A stretch of 64,000 bases of DNA, from the NCBI GenBank assembly GCA_032718475.1, contig JAUCBJ010008396.1, positions 1-64,000 of the forward strand, given 5' to 3'. Source of the DNA: Nemertoderma westbladi. Taxonomy: Eukaryota; Xenacoelomorpha; Nemertodermatida; Nemertodermatidae. The notes beneath the pieces were generated by a model. The model saw only the letters and a list, made by a program, of their open reading frames with translations, was not told where the DNA came from and did not search any database. The position numbers and the translations under genes were made by a program. Below, in pieces: positions 53,850 to 64,000 of this stretch; positions within the stretch are counted from its first letter, which is position 1; each line of letters starts with the position of its first letter.

Positions 53850-54525
53850 TATTACGTTCTCATGTAAGTACAGAAGTAAGTAGTAATGAAGTAGGTTCTT
53901 CACGATATAACTTCCTTGATATACAGTATATTAGTCTTATATAATATATAGATACTGTAGAACAGTACAACAGTAGAGCACTGACTACACCGTCACCAAT
54001 CACATACAGCAATACAGACAGACAATGTCGAGTTAATATTAAGTATTATTATTTTAAACATAGTCATATCTCGGGAGATATTGTTAATATACACTGGAAT
54101 CGTCTTAACTATTGTGATTATTTTAACATGCAAGATATTTGTGTCAATATTTTTATGTGCAATAATGGCCTTAGTTGTATTGTGTCTACATATTGGTATG
54201 GCGACTGTACTTATAATGATAATACCGTTACTGATTTTAATATATAAACCATTTTATTATGATATATTTTATTGTAGTAATAAGCGTCATAGGGCCAAAT
54301 TGCAAATTGTCAAGTATAAAAAAAGTAGCGAGATAAGAAACTGGACAATAAATCACCGTACACCGTCACCAATCACATACAGCAATACAGACATAAGAAT
54401 CCTGCAGTCCTGTAAATATGGTAATGTACAGTATGTATCTCCTGCAGTACCGGTAACTATCTACTGTACCAAGCACCAGCACACAGAACGAACTTAGGTC
54501 CTATGAAATAGATAATAATATAACA
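53850..54525 (-). repeat. 5' LTR of Gypsy element, interrupted
   Basis: LTR sequence to about 54020, then a 339-bp insertion, then LTR resumes at 54360. A 34-bp piece (ACACCGTCACCAATCACATA ...) is present on both sides (53987-54020 and 54360-54393). Confidence 0.85.
54081..54497 (+). CDS. Hydrophobic ORF in LTR insertion, uncertain
   Basis: 138 codons. The first about 70 residues are strongly hydrophobic (IVLTIVIILTCKIFVSIFL, IGMATVLIMIIPLLILIY), enough for two to three membrane helices, then a basic stretch (SNKRHRAKLQIVKYKKS). The last third reads into LTR sequence and is not meaningful. AT-rich DNA can produce such ORFs by chance; no promoter or relatives are known to me. Confidence 0.25.
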   Translation: MLIYTGIVLTIVIILTCKIFVSIFLCAIMALVVLCLHIGMATVLIMIIPLLILIYKPFYYDIFYCSNKRHRAKLQIVKYKKSSEIRNWTINHRTPSPITYSNTDIRILQSCKYGNVQYVSPAVPVTIYCTKHQHTERT

Positions 54526-54564
54526 TTTAGTATCTCATTAATATCATGGTCTATTTTCTATGGT

Positions 54565-55803
54565 GTGGGGCGAGCCACGAAAGTAAGCGAGCTTAACATA
54601 CGGGTACCACTAACTCAATCGGTGTGTCTGGTCGTTCTGTTGTTCTCTCGTTCTGTTGCGTTCAATTTTAAACGTAAATAAAATGTTGGATAGTACAGTA
54701 CTTAAAGTCATATCTGATCCCACTCTGAACCCAATCTGAAACTAATCTGGATCCAATCTCGAGAATTATACCAAATCTGAACCCAATCTGAATCGAAAAT
54801 AGAAAGAGGGGTTAAAATTATTAATTTTTGAATTAACATAATTTTGGAATTTGAAGAAATTTTACATATCTTTTTTCATATTTAAATTTGCGGGCAGCCG
54901 CAGCACTACTGCTGTATTGGGGACTGCAGTCAGTTACTGCTGTATTAATTGTACTGCTGTACAGTCATTCAGTCGTTAACGTTATAGCTCACCTCTACCG
55001 GTGCCGTGTGTATATGTCAGTATGTAGAGACAGCTGGACAGATGTAGCCTAGGGACCGGTACCAGGAACTAGTAACCTACCCAAAATAAGAACCGAAACC
55101 GAAATGCTACGAGAACCGTACAGCCGTAGTTCGGTTGGGATATCGCCTACCGGTAGAGATGAGCTATAACGTTAACGACTGCACAGCAGTACAATACAGC
55201 AGTAACTGCAGTCCCCAATACAGCAGGTGTGCTGCGGCTGTCCGCAAATTTAAATATGAAAAAAGATATGTAAAATTTCTTCAAATTCCAAAATTGTTAA
55301 TACAAAAATTAATAATTTTAACCCCTCTTTCTATTTTCGATTCAGATTGGGTTCAGATTTGGTATAATTCTCGAGATTGGGTCCAGATTAGGTTCAGATA
55401 TGACAAGTACTATCCCAAATGTTAATGAAATCTATCCAAACTTGTTACACATGTAGTCTGGCAAAAGTTTAGAAATTTTCCAAGTTGAATTTCCGTGTGG
55501 CCTTCAAGAAGCTACTGTAAGATAATTAATTTTGTGTTATATTAAAAATACATAAGACCATTTCTTTTAAAACACAAATTCTATGTTAATACCTCTGCCT
55601 TTCATCAATCCTGTGTGCGCCTTTGGGTTGGGGGTGGTGCAGATTAAGAGGGGGGGGGGGGGGGGGGGGGGGGGGCTTTTCCCTCTCTTTTGATTTACTG
55701 GTGTTTGGTTAAATTTCTTAGATACCGAGTTTGTGATACAGTAGAATCGCTCAATATTAATCTGTATCTCGTAACTGAGCCTCGTGCTGCGCGAAGGCCC
55801 CAC
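54565..55803. mobile_element. Candidate DNA transposon, copy 2 (internally deleted, hairpin inserted)
   Basis: Starts GTGGGGCGAGCCACGAAAGT and ends GTGCTGCGCGAAGGCCCCAC, as copy 1 at 32975-34660. The block AATGAAATCTATCCAAACTT is shared with 33174. Between the family's left block and this block a 0.73-kb hairpin element is inserted. It lacks the 1.2-kb interior with the zinc-finger ORF. Confidence 0.5.
54684..55418. mobile_element. Long inverted-repeat (MITE-like) element
   Basis: The arm 54684-55012 is the reverse complement, with gaps, of 55148-55418: for example AATCTGAACCCAATCTGAAT ... versus ATTCAGATTGGGTTCAGATT, and CGTTAACGTTATAGCTC versus GAGCTATAACGTTAACG. A 135-bp centre. No ORF. 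Confidence 0.75.
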
Positions 55804-56006
55804 GAACGTGTTACCTAACATTGATTTCGGTAAACCCTTACTCAAGGTCTCCATTATCATCATAGACTTGATCCGCACATTATTTGCCATTTTATTTAAA
55901 GAAGAAAATTAAAATTTGTTTAAAGAGCTTTCTTTGTATATAAATAAGGCGCCTTTTCAATAATTTCAATTAATTAAATAATTTCCCATTTATTAAATAG
56001 TAATTA

Positions 56007-56715
56007 GTGGCTGATTGCGGCCACATTTGAATTCTTCTTTTTTTCTTCAAAAAAAAATACACCTAATTATTCTGACAAATAATTTGGAGTATTTCTTTTT
56101 TCTTTATCTAAAAAAAAAATACACCTAATTATTCTGACAAATAATTTGGAGTATTTCTTTTTTCTTTATCTAAAAAAAATACTCCTAATTAATTAATATA
56201 ATATGTTATTGGAGGGAATTTTAAACAGGTACCTGTGGATAGCACGACCGGTACCCGGTACAAACGGTAGGCTACTCTGCCACTACTGCTACTACAGTAC
56301 TACACTTCAGCACTTAGGCCTAAGCACGTCAGAACTGCGAAATGGCGTGTGCCTGTGCACTCAGCAGTGCTGTATGGTTTGATACAGGGGAACTGTAGGC
56401 CTACAGTAGTATCTGTCGGTACCTGTCTTCTGGTTCAAAATTCCCTCCAATATGGTAACATATATTAATTAGGAGTATTTTTTTTTAGATAAATAAAAAA
56501 AGAAATACTCCAAATTATTTGTCAGAATAATTAGGTGTATTTTTTTTTTAGATAAAGAAAAAAGAAATACTCCAAATTATTTGTCAGAATAATTGGGCGT
56601 ATTTTTTTTTTTTTTGAAGAAAAAAAAAGTACAGCTAAATATTTGTCAGAATAATTAGGTGTATTTTTTTTTTGAAGAAAAAAAGAAGAATTCAAATGTG
56701 GCCGCAATCAGCCAC
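56007..56715. mobile_element. MITE-like hairpin with perfect terminal inverted repeats
   Basis: Ends GTGGCTGATTGCGGCCACAT ... and its exact reverse complement ATGTGGCCGCAATCAGCCAC, with at least 40 bp of matching terminus. Arms of about 230-280 bp contain tandem units with TCTGACAAATAATTTGGAGT. Flanking 8-mers AGTAATTA (55999-56006) and GGTACTTA (56716-56723) match at six of eight, which could be a decayed hAT-type duplication. Confidence 0.7.
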
Positions 56716-57339
56716 GGTACTTATACGATTTATTTTATTTAAATTTCGTGTCCTTCTGTTTCAATTATGTTTAATCGTTATCTAATTACTGTATAATCCG
56801 AAGAATTTTTCGAGATTATTGAATGATTTCGGAAAATAATAAATAAATCAGCCAATTAAATGATATCCTGTGATTGTCATGGTGACTGGATGCGTTGTGC
56901 CAGCTGCAAGCAGGAATATGGGACTGGATTGTGGAACTCAGAAGCGTCGGTAGTCCTGTACAATTAATAGTAGGGATGATGTAGGCCTAGTTGTGGGTAT
57001 ATGAGCCACTGTAGTAGGCAACGTGCCTGGAGTGAGGCATTGCCAATAAATACACCACCTTATTGCTATTTCATTATTTATTGATAATTGAATATAATAT
57101 TTATTGCCTGTTTCATGATTATTTATACTATATGATTCGCGTTGTCTTTATTTAAAGTTGCAACAAAATAGAATATTACCGGTGTAAATAAACCTATAAA
57201 GAACAGCCCCTAAATTTTGTATAATTTCCCACTATAAGTTGGCCCAGGGCCCTCGATTGGGTATATATTGTAAATACCAGTTGATTGTAAATAATTACAA
57301 AACACTGCAAATAATTATACAGGCAATATATTGTAGGAT

Positions 57340-57545
57340 GGGGTGGGGGGGGGGGGGGGGGGGAATATCTTCCGGCGCAATATTAATTAATCGCTCCCCA
57401 GTGAAAATCGGCCCAAATAACAGCTGATTACTCCCAAAAATAAAACTAACCTGTTCTATTGCTTGTTCTATTAGTTCATGTTTTTGCATAGAATATCTGT
57501 AACCTGCTCCTTTCCCTAAATTGATTATTTAACATTGAGACAAGA
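57340..57545 (+). repeat. Dispersed repeat copy with G19 run
   Basis: The G run (57345-57363) is followed by CCAAATAACAGCTGATTACT, AAAATAAAACTAACCTGTTC and CTGTAACCTGCTCCTTTCCC. Same family as 31330, 47990 and 46690. Confidence 0.7.
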
Positions 57546-57726
57546 CAATACTCGCCGCCATTTGCGTCGAATTATAAATTATTAAGTAATTTAAACAGGA
57601 CTTCGGATGATCCAACTCTATAGGAAGTCACTCGGAACGACGCAGGAGCTTCCTCCGGCATACATGAACGTTTATCGGGAGACGCGGCTTCGAATTCATT
57701 TTTCCCGCTTCATTTGCTGTAGATTT

Positions 57727-58865
57727 GGATCATTATATGGGACTCCTGATGAAATTATTGTAGCAATCAGATCAGTATATGATGATGGTTCGACAACATT
57801 TGTGTCTACTGTTGATGGTGACACAGAACCATTTGAAGTATGGGGGGGGGGGGGGAGTCCTCCAGGGAGACACACTTGCACCATTCTTATTCATAATTGT
57901 GGTTGACTATGTTCTACGCATGTCCTTAGATCATCATAATGATGATGGGGTGATGATAACTCCACCTACTGGCTCCAGATGTCGAGGAAATCCAGCCAAG
58001 TACCTAACTGATCTAGACTTTGCTGATGACTTAGGAGTACTCTCAGAATCACTAGAGGGAGCCCAACGGCTCCTCAGCTCATTAGAACATGCTGCTTCTA
58101 GTGTTGGTCTTTTTATTAACTCCAAAAAGACCAAAATTTTGACAGTTAACTTTGAAATTCCTCAGCAAATAACTGATCGGATGAGCATAAGCTCAAAGAA
58201 TGGTATGCTTGAGCATGTGGATGACTTCTGTTACCTGGGATCATGGATCCGGAAGTCAGGTGAGGACCTTCGAATACGTAAAGGAAAGGCATGGGCAGCA
58301 TTGAATGGGCTTTCAATGATTTGGAAGTCACACAGAATTCATCGGAAACTTAAGGTCCGATTATTTAGAGCATCAGTAGTTCTAGTACTCCTCTATGGGA
58401 GTCCATGCTGGGCTCTAACTGCTGAGGACACCAAATCTCTGGATGGCACATTCACAAGAATGCTACGCCGGGTTCACTGTGTCAAGTACAAATGCACACA
58501 TCTCCAACCAGACACTATATAACATTGGAGGAGTCTCATTAGTCCCCAAGCTTGACACTAGAACAAAGCTGCCCCCGCTTTGCAGGACATTGGTTTCGTC
58601 GTCGCCAGGCTGGTCGCCTGTGCACAATCTTGTGCTTTGGCAACTCCATGGGTTAAATAAGCATGGTGGACCGCCCATGACTTTCATGAGACGCATCTTA
58701 AAGGACACTGGCCTTGAAGAAGCGGATAATCTCGCGAAAGTCATGGGGGATACTGAGTTGTGGCGGTCCAACTTTGTTGATAAGCCGGCATAGCATTCTT
58801 AATGCACGCTGCATTGGGCTTGCCAATTGTGTTAGCCAGCATCTCAATGTGCAGCTTCAATGCAG
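57727..58865 (+). pseudogene. RTE-like RT copy, 5'-truncated and frameshifted by a G run
   Basis: Starts abruptly at TTATATGGGACTCCTGATGA, equal to 9579 onward of the intact ORF, and stays about 95% identical. A G14 run (57842-57855) replaces the GGGG before the LQGD motif and breaks the frame. A further break occurs near 58490 (TACAAATGCAC versus TACAATGCAC). The catalytic FADDLGVLS is intact in 57779-58522. It ends near GCCGATTATAGATATATGG. Confidence 0.88.
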
Positions 58866-58869
58866 CATG

Positions 58870-59541
58870 CCGATTATAGATATATGGATCATCCTAAGTC
58901 CTGTTTAAATTACTAAATAAACTATATTATTTTATATATTATATCATCAATAAAAACATTACATGATTGTTATCAGTTCAGGACAATGCGTTATTGTATT
59001 TTAACTACTAGTTATAAGGTCCAATTATTGTATTTTATAGTCAGCATGTTGGATAAAACCACCGTGAAACAGTAGGCCTACTTAGTTCGAATATTGCCAG
59101 AAATAAAGAGGATATTCTTGGAACTATTACTCGAACACAGCTGGAGAGTTTCTTATAAATCTACGCCGTATTGTACGTCAGAATTAATAGTGGGCAATTT
59201 ATCAAAAATTCGTTTATGTTAACAATAAATTATTCCATAATTCTATATACATTTCCAACCATTATTGACAAAAACGTTTCTCATTTGTAAATTTAGTAGA
59301 CCGCAAATATAGACGATTTCACATGTAAACCGTAACAAATGCCTAGTGATGAGTTTCTTGGCATGCACCCAAGCATCCTAAAATATTACTGGTATTCATT
59401 AACTGTAGTAACAGTACTCCCATATTGATTGTTTTCTATCAATTTTTATACACCTTTTCATTTTCATTTTTATGACTTCTTAAATTATTATATTCTTTTA
59501 ACACTTTATTTGACGTTTATAAGTTTATAAATCAATAAGTT
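58870..59541. other. Presumed 5' flank of TPPP-like gene
   Basis: AT-rich sequence with no repeat or ORF I can name. The promoter and any 5' UTR exon of the downstream gene would be here, but no TATA or initiator can be chosen with confidence. Confidence 0.3.
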
Positions 59542-59711
59542 ATGTCTTTAAAGAAGATTTACGAAGAGTATGTAAAGCTTGGCAAACAGGCTGAGTTAAC
59601 GTCAGCCATGTGGAAGAAAGTTCTAGAGGATGCAGGACTCAGTACGAAGAAAAAGTCCGCTGGTAATAGTCTGGATGGGGCTGAGGTTGACATGATATTT
59701 ACACGTTGCAA
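59542..59711 (+). CDS. First coding exon of a TPPP/p25-alpha-like protein
   Basis: ATG at 59542 (AATAAGTTATGTC), then 56 codons and two bases (phase 2) before the donor TGCAA|GTAAGT. The protein begins MSLKKIYEEYVKLGKQAELT, then AMWKKVLEDAGLSTKKK, then EVDMIFTRC. The aromatic-Gly start, the W-K..L.D.G/C block and VDxIFxxxK spacing match the p25-alpha (tubulin polymerisation-promoting protein) domain, in which the missing part would follow in the next exon. TPPP proteins bind and bundle microtubules. Too short to be noticed as an ORF because of the intron. The identification rests on about 55 residues. Confidence 0.6.
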
Positions 59712-62700
59712 GTAAGTTTGTGTTGTGTATAGTAAGTTTGTGTATAGTAAGTTTGTGTTGTGTATAGTAAGTTTGTGTTGTGTATAGTAAGTTTGTGTTG
59801 TGTATAGTAAGTTTGTGTTGTGTATAGTAAGTTTGTGTTGTGTATTGTAAGTTTGTGCATAGTAAGTTTGTATTATGTATAGTAAGTTTGTGTTGTGTAT
59901 AGTAAGTTTGTATTATGTATAGTAAGTTTGTGTTGTGTATAGTAAGTTTGTATTATGTATAGTAAGTTTGTGTTGTGTATAGTAAGTTTGTGCATAGTAA
60001 GTTTGTGTTGTGTATAGTAAGTTTGTATCGTGCATAGTAAGTTTGTGTTGTATTATGTATAGTAAGTTTGTGTTGTGTAGAGTAAGTTTGTGTTGTGTAT
60101 AGTAAGTTTGTGCATAGTAAGTTTGTATTATGTATAGTAAGTTTGTGCATAGTAAGTTTGTATTATGTATAGTAAGTTTGTGCTGTGTATAGTAAGTTTG
60201 TGTTGTGTATAGTAAGTTTGTATTATGTATAGTAAGTTTGTATTATGTATAGTAAGTTTGTGCATAGTAAGTTTGTATCGTGCATAGTAAGTTTGTATCG
60301 TGTATAGTAAGTTTGTGTTGTGTATAGTAAGTTTATCTTGTGTATAGTAAGTTTGTGCATAGTAAGTTTGTGTTGTGTATAGTAAGTTTGTGTTGTGTAT
60401 AGTAAGTTTATCTTGTGTATAGTAAGTTTGTGTTGTGTATAGTAAGTTTGTGTTGTGTATAGTAAGTTTGTGCATAGTAAGTGTAAGTAAGTGAGTAAGT
60501 AAGTGTATAGTAAGTAAGTTTGTGTTGTATTATGTAGAGTAAGTTTGTATCGTGCATAGTAAGTTTGTGTTGTATTATGTATAGTAAGTTTGTGTTGTGT
60601 AGAGTAAGTTTGTGTTGTGTATAGTAAGTTTGTATTATGTATAGTAAGTTTGTGCATAGTAAGTTTGTATTATGTATAGTAAGTTTGTACATAGTAAGTT
60701 TGTATTATGTATAGTTAGTTTGTGCATAGTAAGTTTGTATTATGTATAGTAAGTTTGTGCATAGTAAGTTTGTGTTGTGTATAGTAAGTTTGTGTTGTGT
60801 ATAGTAAGTTTATATTGTGTATAGTAAGTTTGTGCATAGTAAGTTTGTGTTGTGTATAGTAAGTTTGTGTTGTGTATAGTAAGTTTATCTTGTGTATAGT
60901 AAGTTTGTGTTGTGTATAGTAAGTTTGTGCATAGTAAGTTTGTGTTGTGTATAGTAAGTTTGTGTTGTGTATAGTAAGTTTGTGTTGTGTATAGTAAGTT
61001 TGTGTTGTGTATAGTAAGTTTGTGCATAGTAAGTTTGTGTTGTGTATAGTAAGTTTGTATCGTGTATAGTAAGTTTGTGTTGTATTATGTATAGTAAGTT
61101 TGTGTTGTGTATAGTAAGTTTGTATTATGTATAGTAAGTTTGTATTATGTATAGTAAGTTTGTGCATAGTAAGTTTGTATTATGTATAGTAAGTTTGTGC
61201 ATAGTAAGTTTGTATCGTGCATAGTAAGTTTGTATCGTGTATAGTAAGTTTGTGTTGTGTATAGTAAGTTTATCTTGTGTATAGTAAGTTTGTGCATAGT
61301 AAGTTTGTGTTGTGTATAGTAAGTTTGTGTTGTGTATAGTAAGTTTATCTTGTGTATAGTAAGTTTGTGTTGTGTATAGTAAGTTTGTGTTGTGTATAGT
61401 AAGTTTGTGTTGTGTATAGTAAGTTTATCTTGTGTATAGTAAGTTTGTGTTGTGTATAGTAAGTTTGTGTTGTGTATAGTAAGTTTGTGTTGTGTATAGT
61501 AAGTTTGTGCATAGTAAGTTTGTGTTGTGTATAGTAAGTTTGTATCGTGCATAGTAAGTTTGTGTTGTATTATGTATAGTAAGTTTGTGTTGTGTAGAGT
61601 AAGTTTGTGTTGTGTATAGTAAGTTTGTATTATGTATAGTAAGTTTGTGCATAGTAAGTTTGTATTATGTATAGTAAGTTTGTGCATAGTAAGTTTGTAT
61701 TATGTATAGTAAGTTTGTGCATAGTAAGTTTGTATTATGTATAGTAAGTTTGTGCATAGTAAGTTTGTGTTGTGTATAGTACGTTTGTGTTGTGTATAGT
61801 AAGTTTATCTTGTGTATAGTAAGTTTGTGCATAGTAAGTTTGTGTTGTGTATAGTAAGTTTATCTTGTGTATAGTAAGTTTGTGCATAGTAAGTTTGTGT
61901 TGTGTATAGTAAGTTTATCTTGTGTATAGTAAGTTTGTGTTGTGTATAGTAAGTTTGTGCATAGTAAGTTTGTGTTGTGTATAGTAAGTTTGTGCATAGT
62001 AAGTTTGTGTTGTGTATAGTAAGTTTGTGTTGTGTATAGTAAGTTTATCTTGTGTATAGTAAGTTTGTGTTGTGTATAGTAAGTTTGTGTTGTGTATAGT
62101 AAGTTTGTGTTGTGTATAGTAAGTTTGTGCATAGTAAGTTTGTGTTGTGTATAGTAAGTTTGTATCGTGCATAGTAAGTTTGTGTTGTATTATGTATAGT
62201 AAGTTTGTGTTATGTAGAGTAAGTTTGTGTTGTGTATAGTAAGTTTGTATTATGTATAGTAAGTTTGTGCATAGTAAGTTTGTATTATGTATAGTAAGTT
62301 TGTGCATAGTAAGTTTGCATTATGTATAGTAAGTTTGTGCATAGTAAGTTTGTATTATGTATAGTAAGTTTGTGCATAGTAAGTTTGTGTTGTGTATAGT
62401 AAGTTTGTGTTGTGTATAGTAAGTTTATCTTGTGTATAGTAAGTTTGTGCATAGTAAGTTTGTGTTGTGTATAGTAAGTTTGTGTTGTGTATAGTAAGTT
62501 TGTGTTGTGTATAGTAAGTTTATCTTGTGTATAGTAAGTTTGTGTTGTGTATAGTAAGTTTGTGTTGTGTATAGTAAGTTTGTGTTGTGTATAGTAAGTT
62601 TGTGTTGATAGTAAGTTTGTGTTGTGTATAGTAAGTTTGTGTATAGTAAGTTTGTGCATAGTAAGTTTGTGTTGTGTATAGTAAGTTTGTGTTGTGTATA

Positions 62701-64000
62701 GTAAGTTTATCTTGTGTATAGTAAGTTTGTGTTGTGTATAGTAAGTTTGTGTTGTGTATAGTAAATTTGTGTTGATAGTAAGTTTGTGTTGTGTATAGTA
62801 AGTTTGTGTATAGTAAGTTTGTATTATGTATAGTAAGTTTGTGCATAGTAAGTTTGTGTTGTGTATAGTAAGTTTGTGTTGTGTATAGTAAGTTTGTGTT
62901 GTGTATAGTAAGTTTGTGTTGTGTATAGTAAGTTTGTGTTGTGTATAGTAAGTTTGTGCATAGTAAGTTTGTGTTGTGTATAGTAAGTTTGTATCGTGTA
63001 TAGTAAGTTTGTGTTGTATTATGTATAGTAAGTTTGTGTTGTGTATAGTAAGTTTGTATTATGTATAGTAAGTTTGTATTATGTATAGTAAGTTTGTGCA
63101 TAGTAAGTTTGTATTATGTATAGTAAGTTTGTGCATAGTAAGTTTGTATCGTGCATAGTAAGTTTGTATCGTGTATAGTAAGTTTGTGTTGTGTATAGTA
63201 AGTTTATCTTGTGTATAGTAAGTTTGTGTTGTGTATAGTAAGTTTGTGTTGTGTATAGTAAGTTTGTGTTGTGTATAGTAAGTTTATCTTGTGTATAGTA
63301 AGTTTGTGTTGTGTATAGTAAGTTTGTGTTGTGTATAGTAAGTTTGTGTTGTGTATAGTAAGTTTGTGCATAGTAAGTTTGTGTTGTGTATAGTAAGTTT
63401 GTATCGTGCATAGTAAGTTTGTGTTGTATTATGTATAGTAAGTTTGTGTTGTGTAGAGTAAGTTTGTGTTGTGTATAGTAAGTTTGTATTATGTATAGTA
63501 AGTTTGTGCATAGTAAGTTTGTATTATGTATAGTAAGTTTGTGCATAGTAAGTTTGTATTATGTATAGTAAGTTTGTGCATAGTAAGTTTGTATTATGTA
63601 TAGTAAGTTTGTGCATAGTAAGTTTGTGTTGTGTATAGTAAGTTTGTGTTGTGTATAGTAAGTTTATCTTGTGTATAGTAAGTTTGTGCATAGTAAGTTT
63701 GTGTTGTGTATAGTAAGTTTGTGTTGTGTATAGTAAGTTTATCTTGTGTATAGTAAGTTTGTGTTGTGTATAGTAAGTTTGTGCATAGTAAGTTTGTGTT
63801 GTGTATAGTAAGTTTGTGCATAGTAAGTTTGTGTTGTGTATAGTAAGTTTGTGTTGTGTATAGTAAGTTTATCTTGTGTATAGTAAGTTTGTGTTGTGTA
63901 TAGTAAGTTTGTGTTGTGTATAGTAAGTTTGTGTTGTGTATAGTAAGTTTGTGCATAGTAAGTTTGTGTTGTGTATAGTAAGTTTGTATCGTGCATAGTA
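59712..64000 (+). repeat. 20/15-bp minisatellite starting at the TPPP-like exon's splice donor
   Basis: Units GTAAGTTTGTGTTGTGTATA (20 bp) and GTAAGTTTGTGCATA (15 bp), with TATTATGTATA, ATCTTGTGTATA and TATCGTGCATA variants. The first unit begins at the first intron base. Over 200 units, each with a consensus GTAAGT donor. Higher-order repeats exist: 61425-61652 and 63284-63511 are near identical, 1859 bp apart. It continues beyond the window. The minus-strand ORFs (LLYTTQTYYT) are repeat readings. Confidence 0.94.

Larger units (their letters stand above)
48732..54525 (-). mobile_element. Ty3/Gypsy-type LTR retrotransposon, decayed
   Basis: The left LTR (48732-49005, 274 bp) and right LTR (53850-54525, split by an insertion) start TGTTATATTATTATC on the element strand. 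TTTAG duplications lie at 48727-48731 and 54526-54530. A purine tract AAAAAGGGAGA abuts the 3' LTR (49006-49017 complement), and a possible primer site TGGCGCAGTTGTGGCG follows the 5' LTR. Gag, protease, RT, RNase H and integrase follow in Gypsy order on the minus strand but are broken into at least six frames. Confidence 0.88.

Noticed and set aside
59953-63996. Minus-strand ORFs of LLYTTQTYYT repeats
   Set aside because: Readings of the 20/15-bp intronic minisatellite; no start region or other domain.
59712-64000. CRISPR-like array
   Set aside because: There are no unique spacers: units follow each other directly. The context is a eukaryotic intron with no cas-like genes.

Overview
The window is eukaryotic, almost certainly metazoan. 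It has spliced genes with GT-AG introns, several families of animal-type retrotransposon (RTE-like non-LTR, BEL/Pao, Ty3/Gypsy), a tRNA-derived SINE, DNA-transposon-like hairpins and very large minisatellites. The repeat mix and AT-rich noncoding DNA suggest a marine invertebrate. A lancelet or other invertebrate deuterostome is my leading guess, but the sequence does not prove it.

Host genes. (1) At the left edge a minus-strand reading frame (1207 down to 2, running off the window) encodes a short Cys-rich N-terminus, an acidic/Ser-rich linker and about 30 copies of an 8-residue Ser/Val/Pro/Thr repeat encoded by a 24-bp minisatellite. (2) A plus-strand gene runs from at least 5354 to 47565. 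Thirteen exons can be assembled. They encode tandem GCC2/GCC3 (ephrin-receptor-like) Cys-rich repeats, then one transmembrane helix split by a phase-1 intron, and a short basic tail. It is the 3' part of a type I membrane protein gene; the 5' end was not found. (3) At 59542-59711 lies the first coding exon of a TPPP/p25-alpha-like protein; the rest is beyond the window.

Mobile elements. The 23-kb intron between the first two exons of gene 2 holds an RTE-like element (about 7870-10682), a complete 13.7-kb BEL/Pao retrotransposon on the minus strand (11060-24787, 1494-bp LTRs, 5-bp TSD AAACT) and a foldback-like element (26946-28234, 9-bp TSD). Downstream of gene 2 is a Gypsy-type element on the minus strand (48732-54525, 5-bp TSD TTTAG), then two long inverted-repeat elements and another RTE copy. 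More RTE fragments lie at 3150-5120, 5600-5680, 26385-26822 and 32085-32960.

Main observation. Three independent introns each begin with a large minisatellite whose first unit is the 5' splice site itself: exon 8 of gene 2 (21-bp unit, about 7 kb of arrays with a 3.54-kb tandem duplication), exon 10 of gene 2 (39-bp unit, about 21 copies) and exon 1 of the TPPP-like gene (20/15-bp units, more than 4.2 kb). Every unit carries a GTTAGT or GTAAGT donor, so each intron starts with tens to hundreds of decoy donors. This suggests that in this genome minisatellites arise preferentially at exon-intron junctions. Secondary observations are a possible DEDD-exonuclease-like accessory region, internal UUCG-hairpin repeats and coupled small upstream ORFs in the BEL element.
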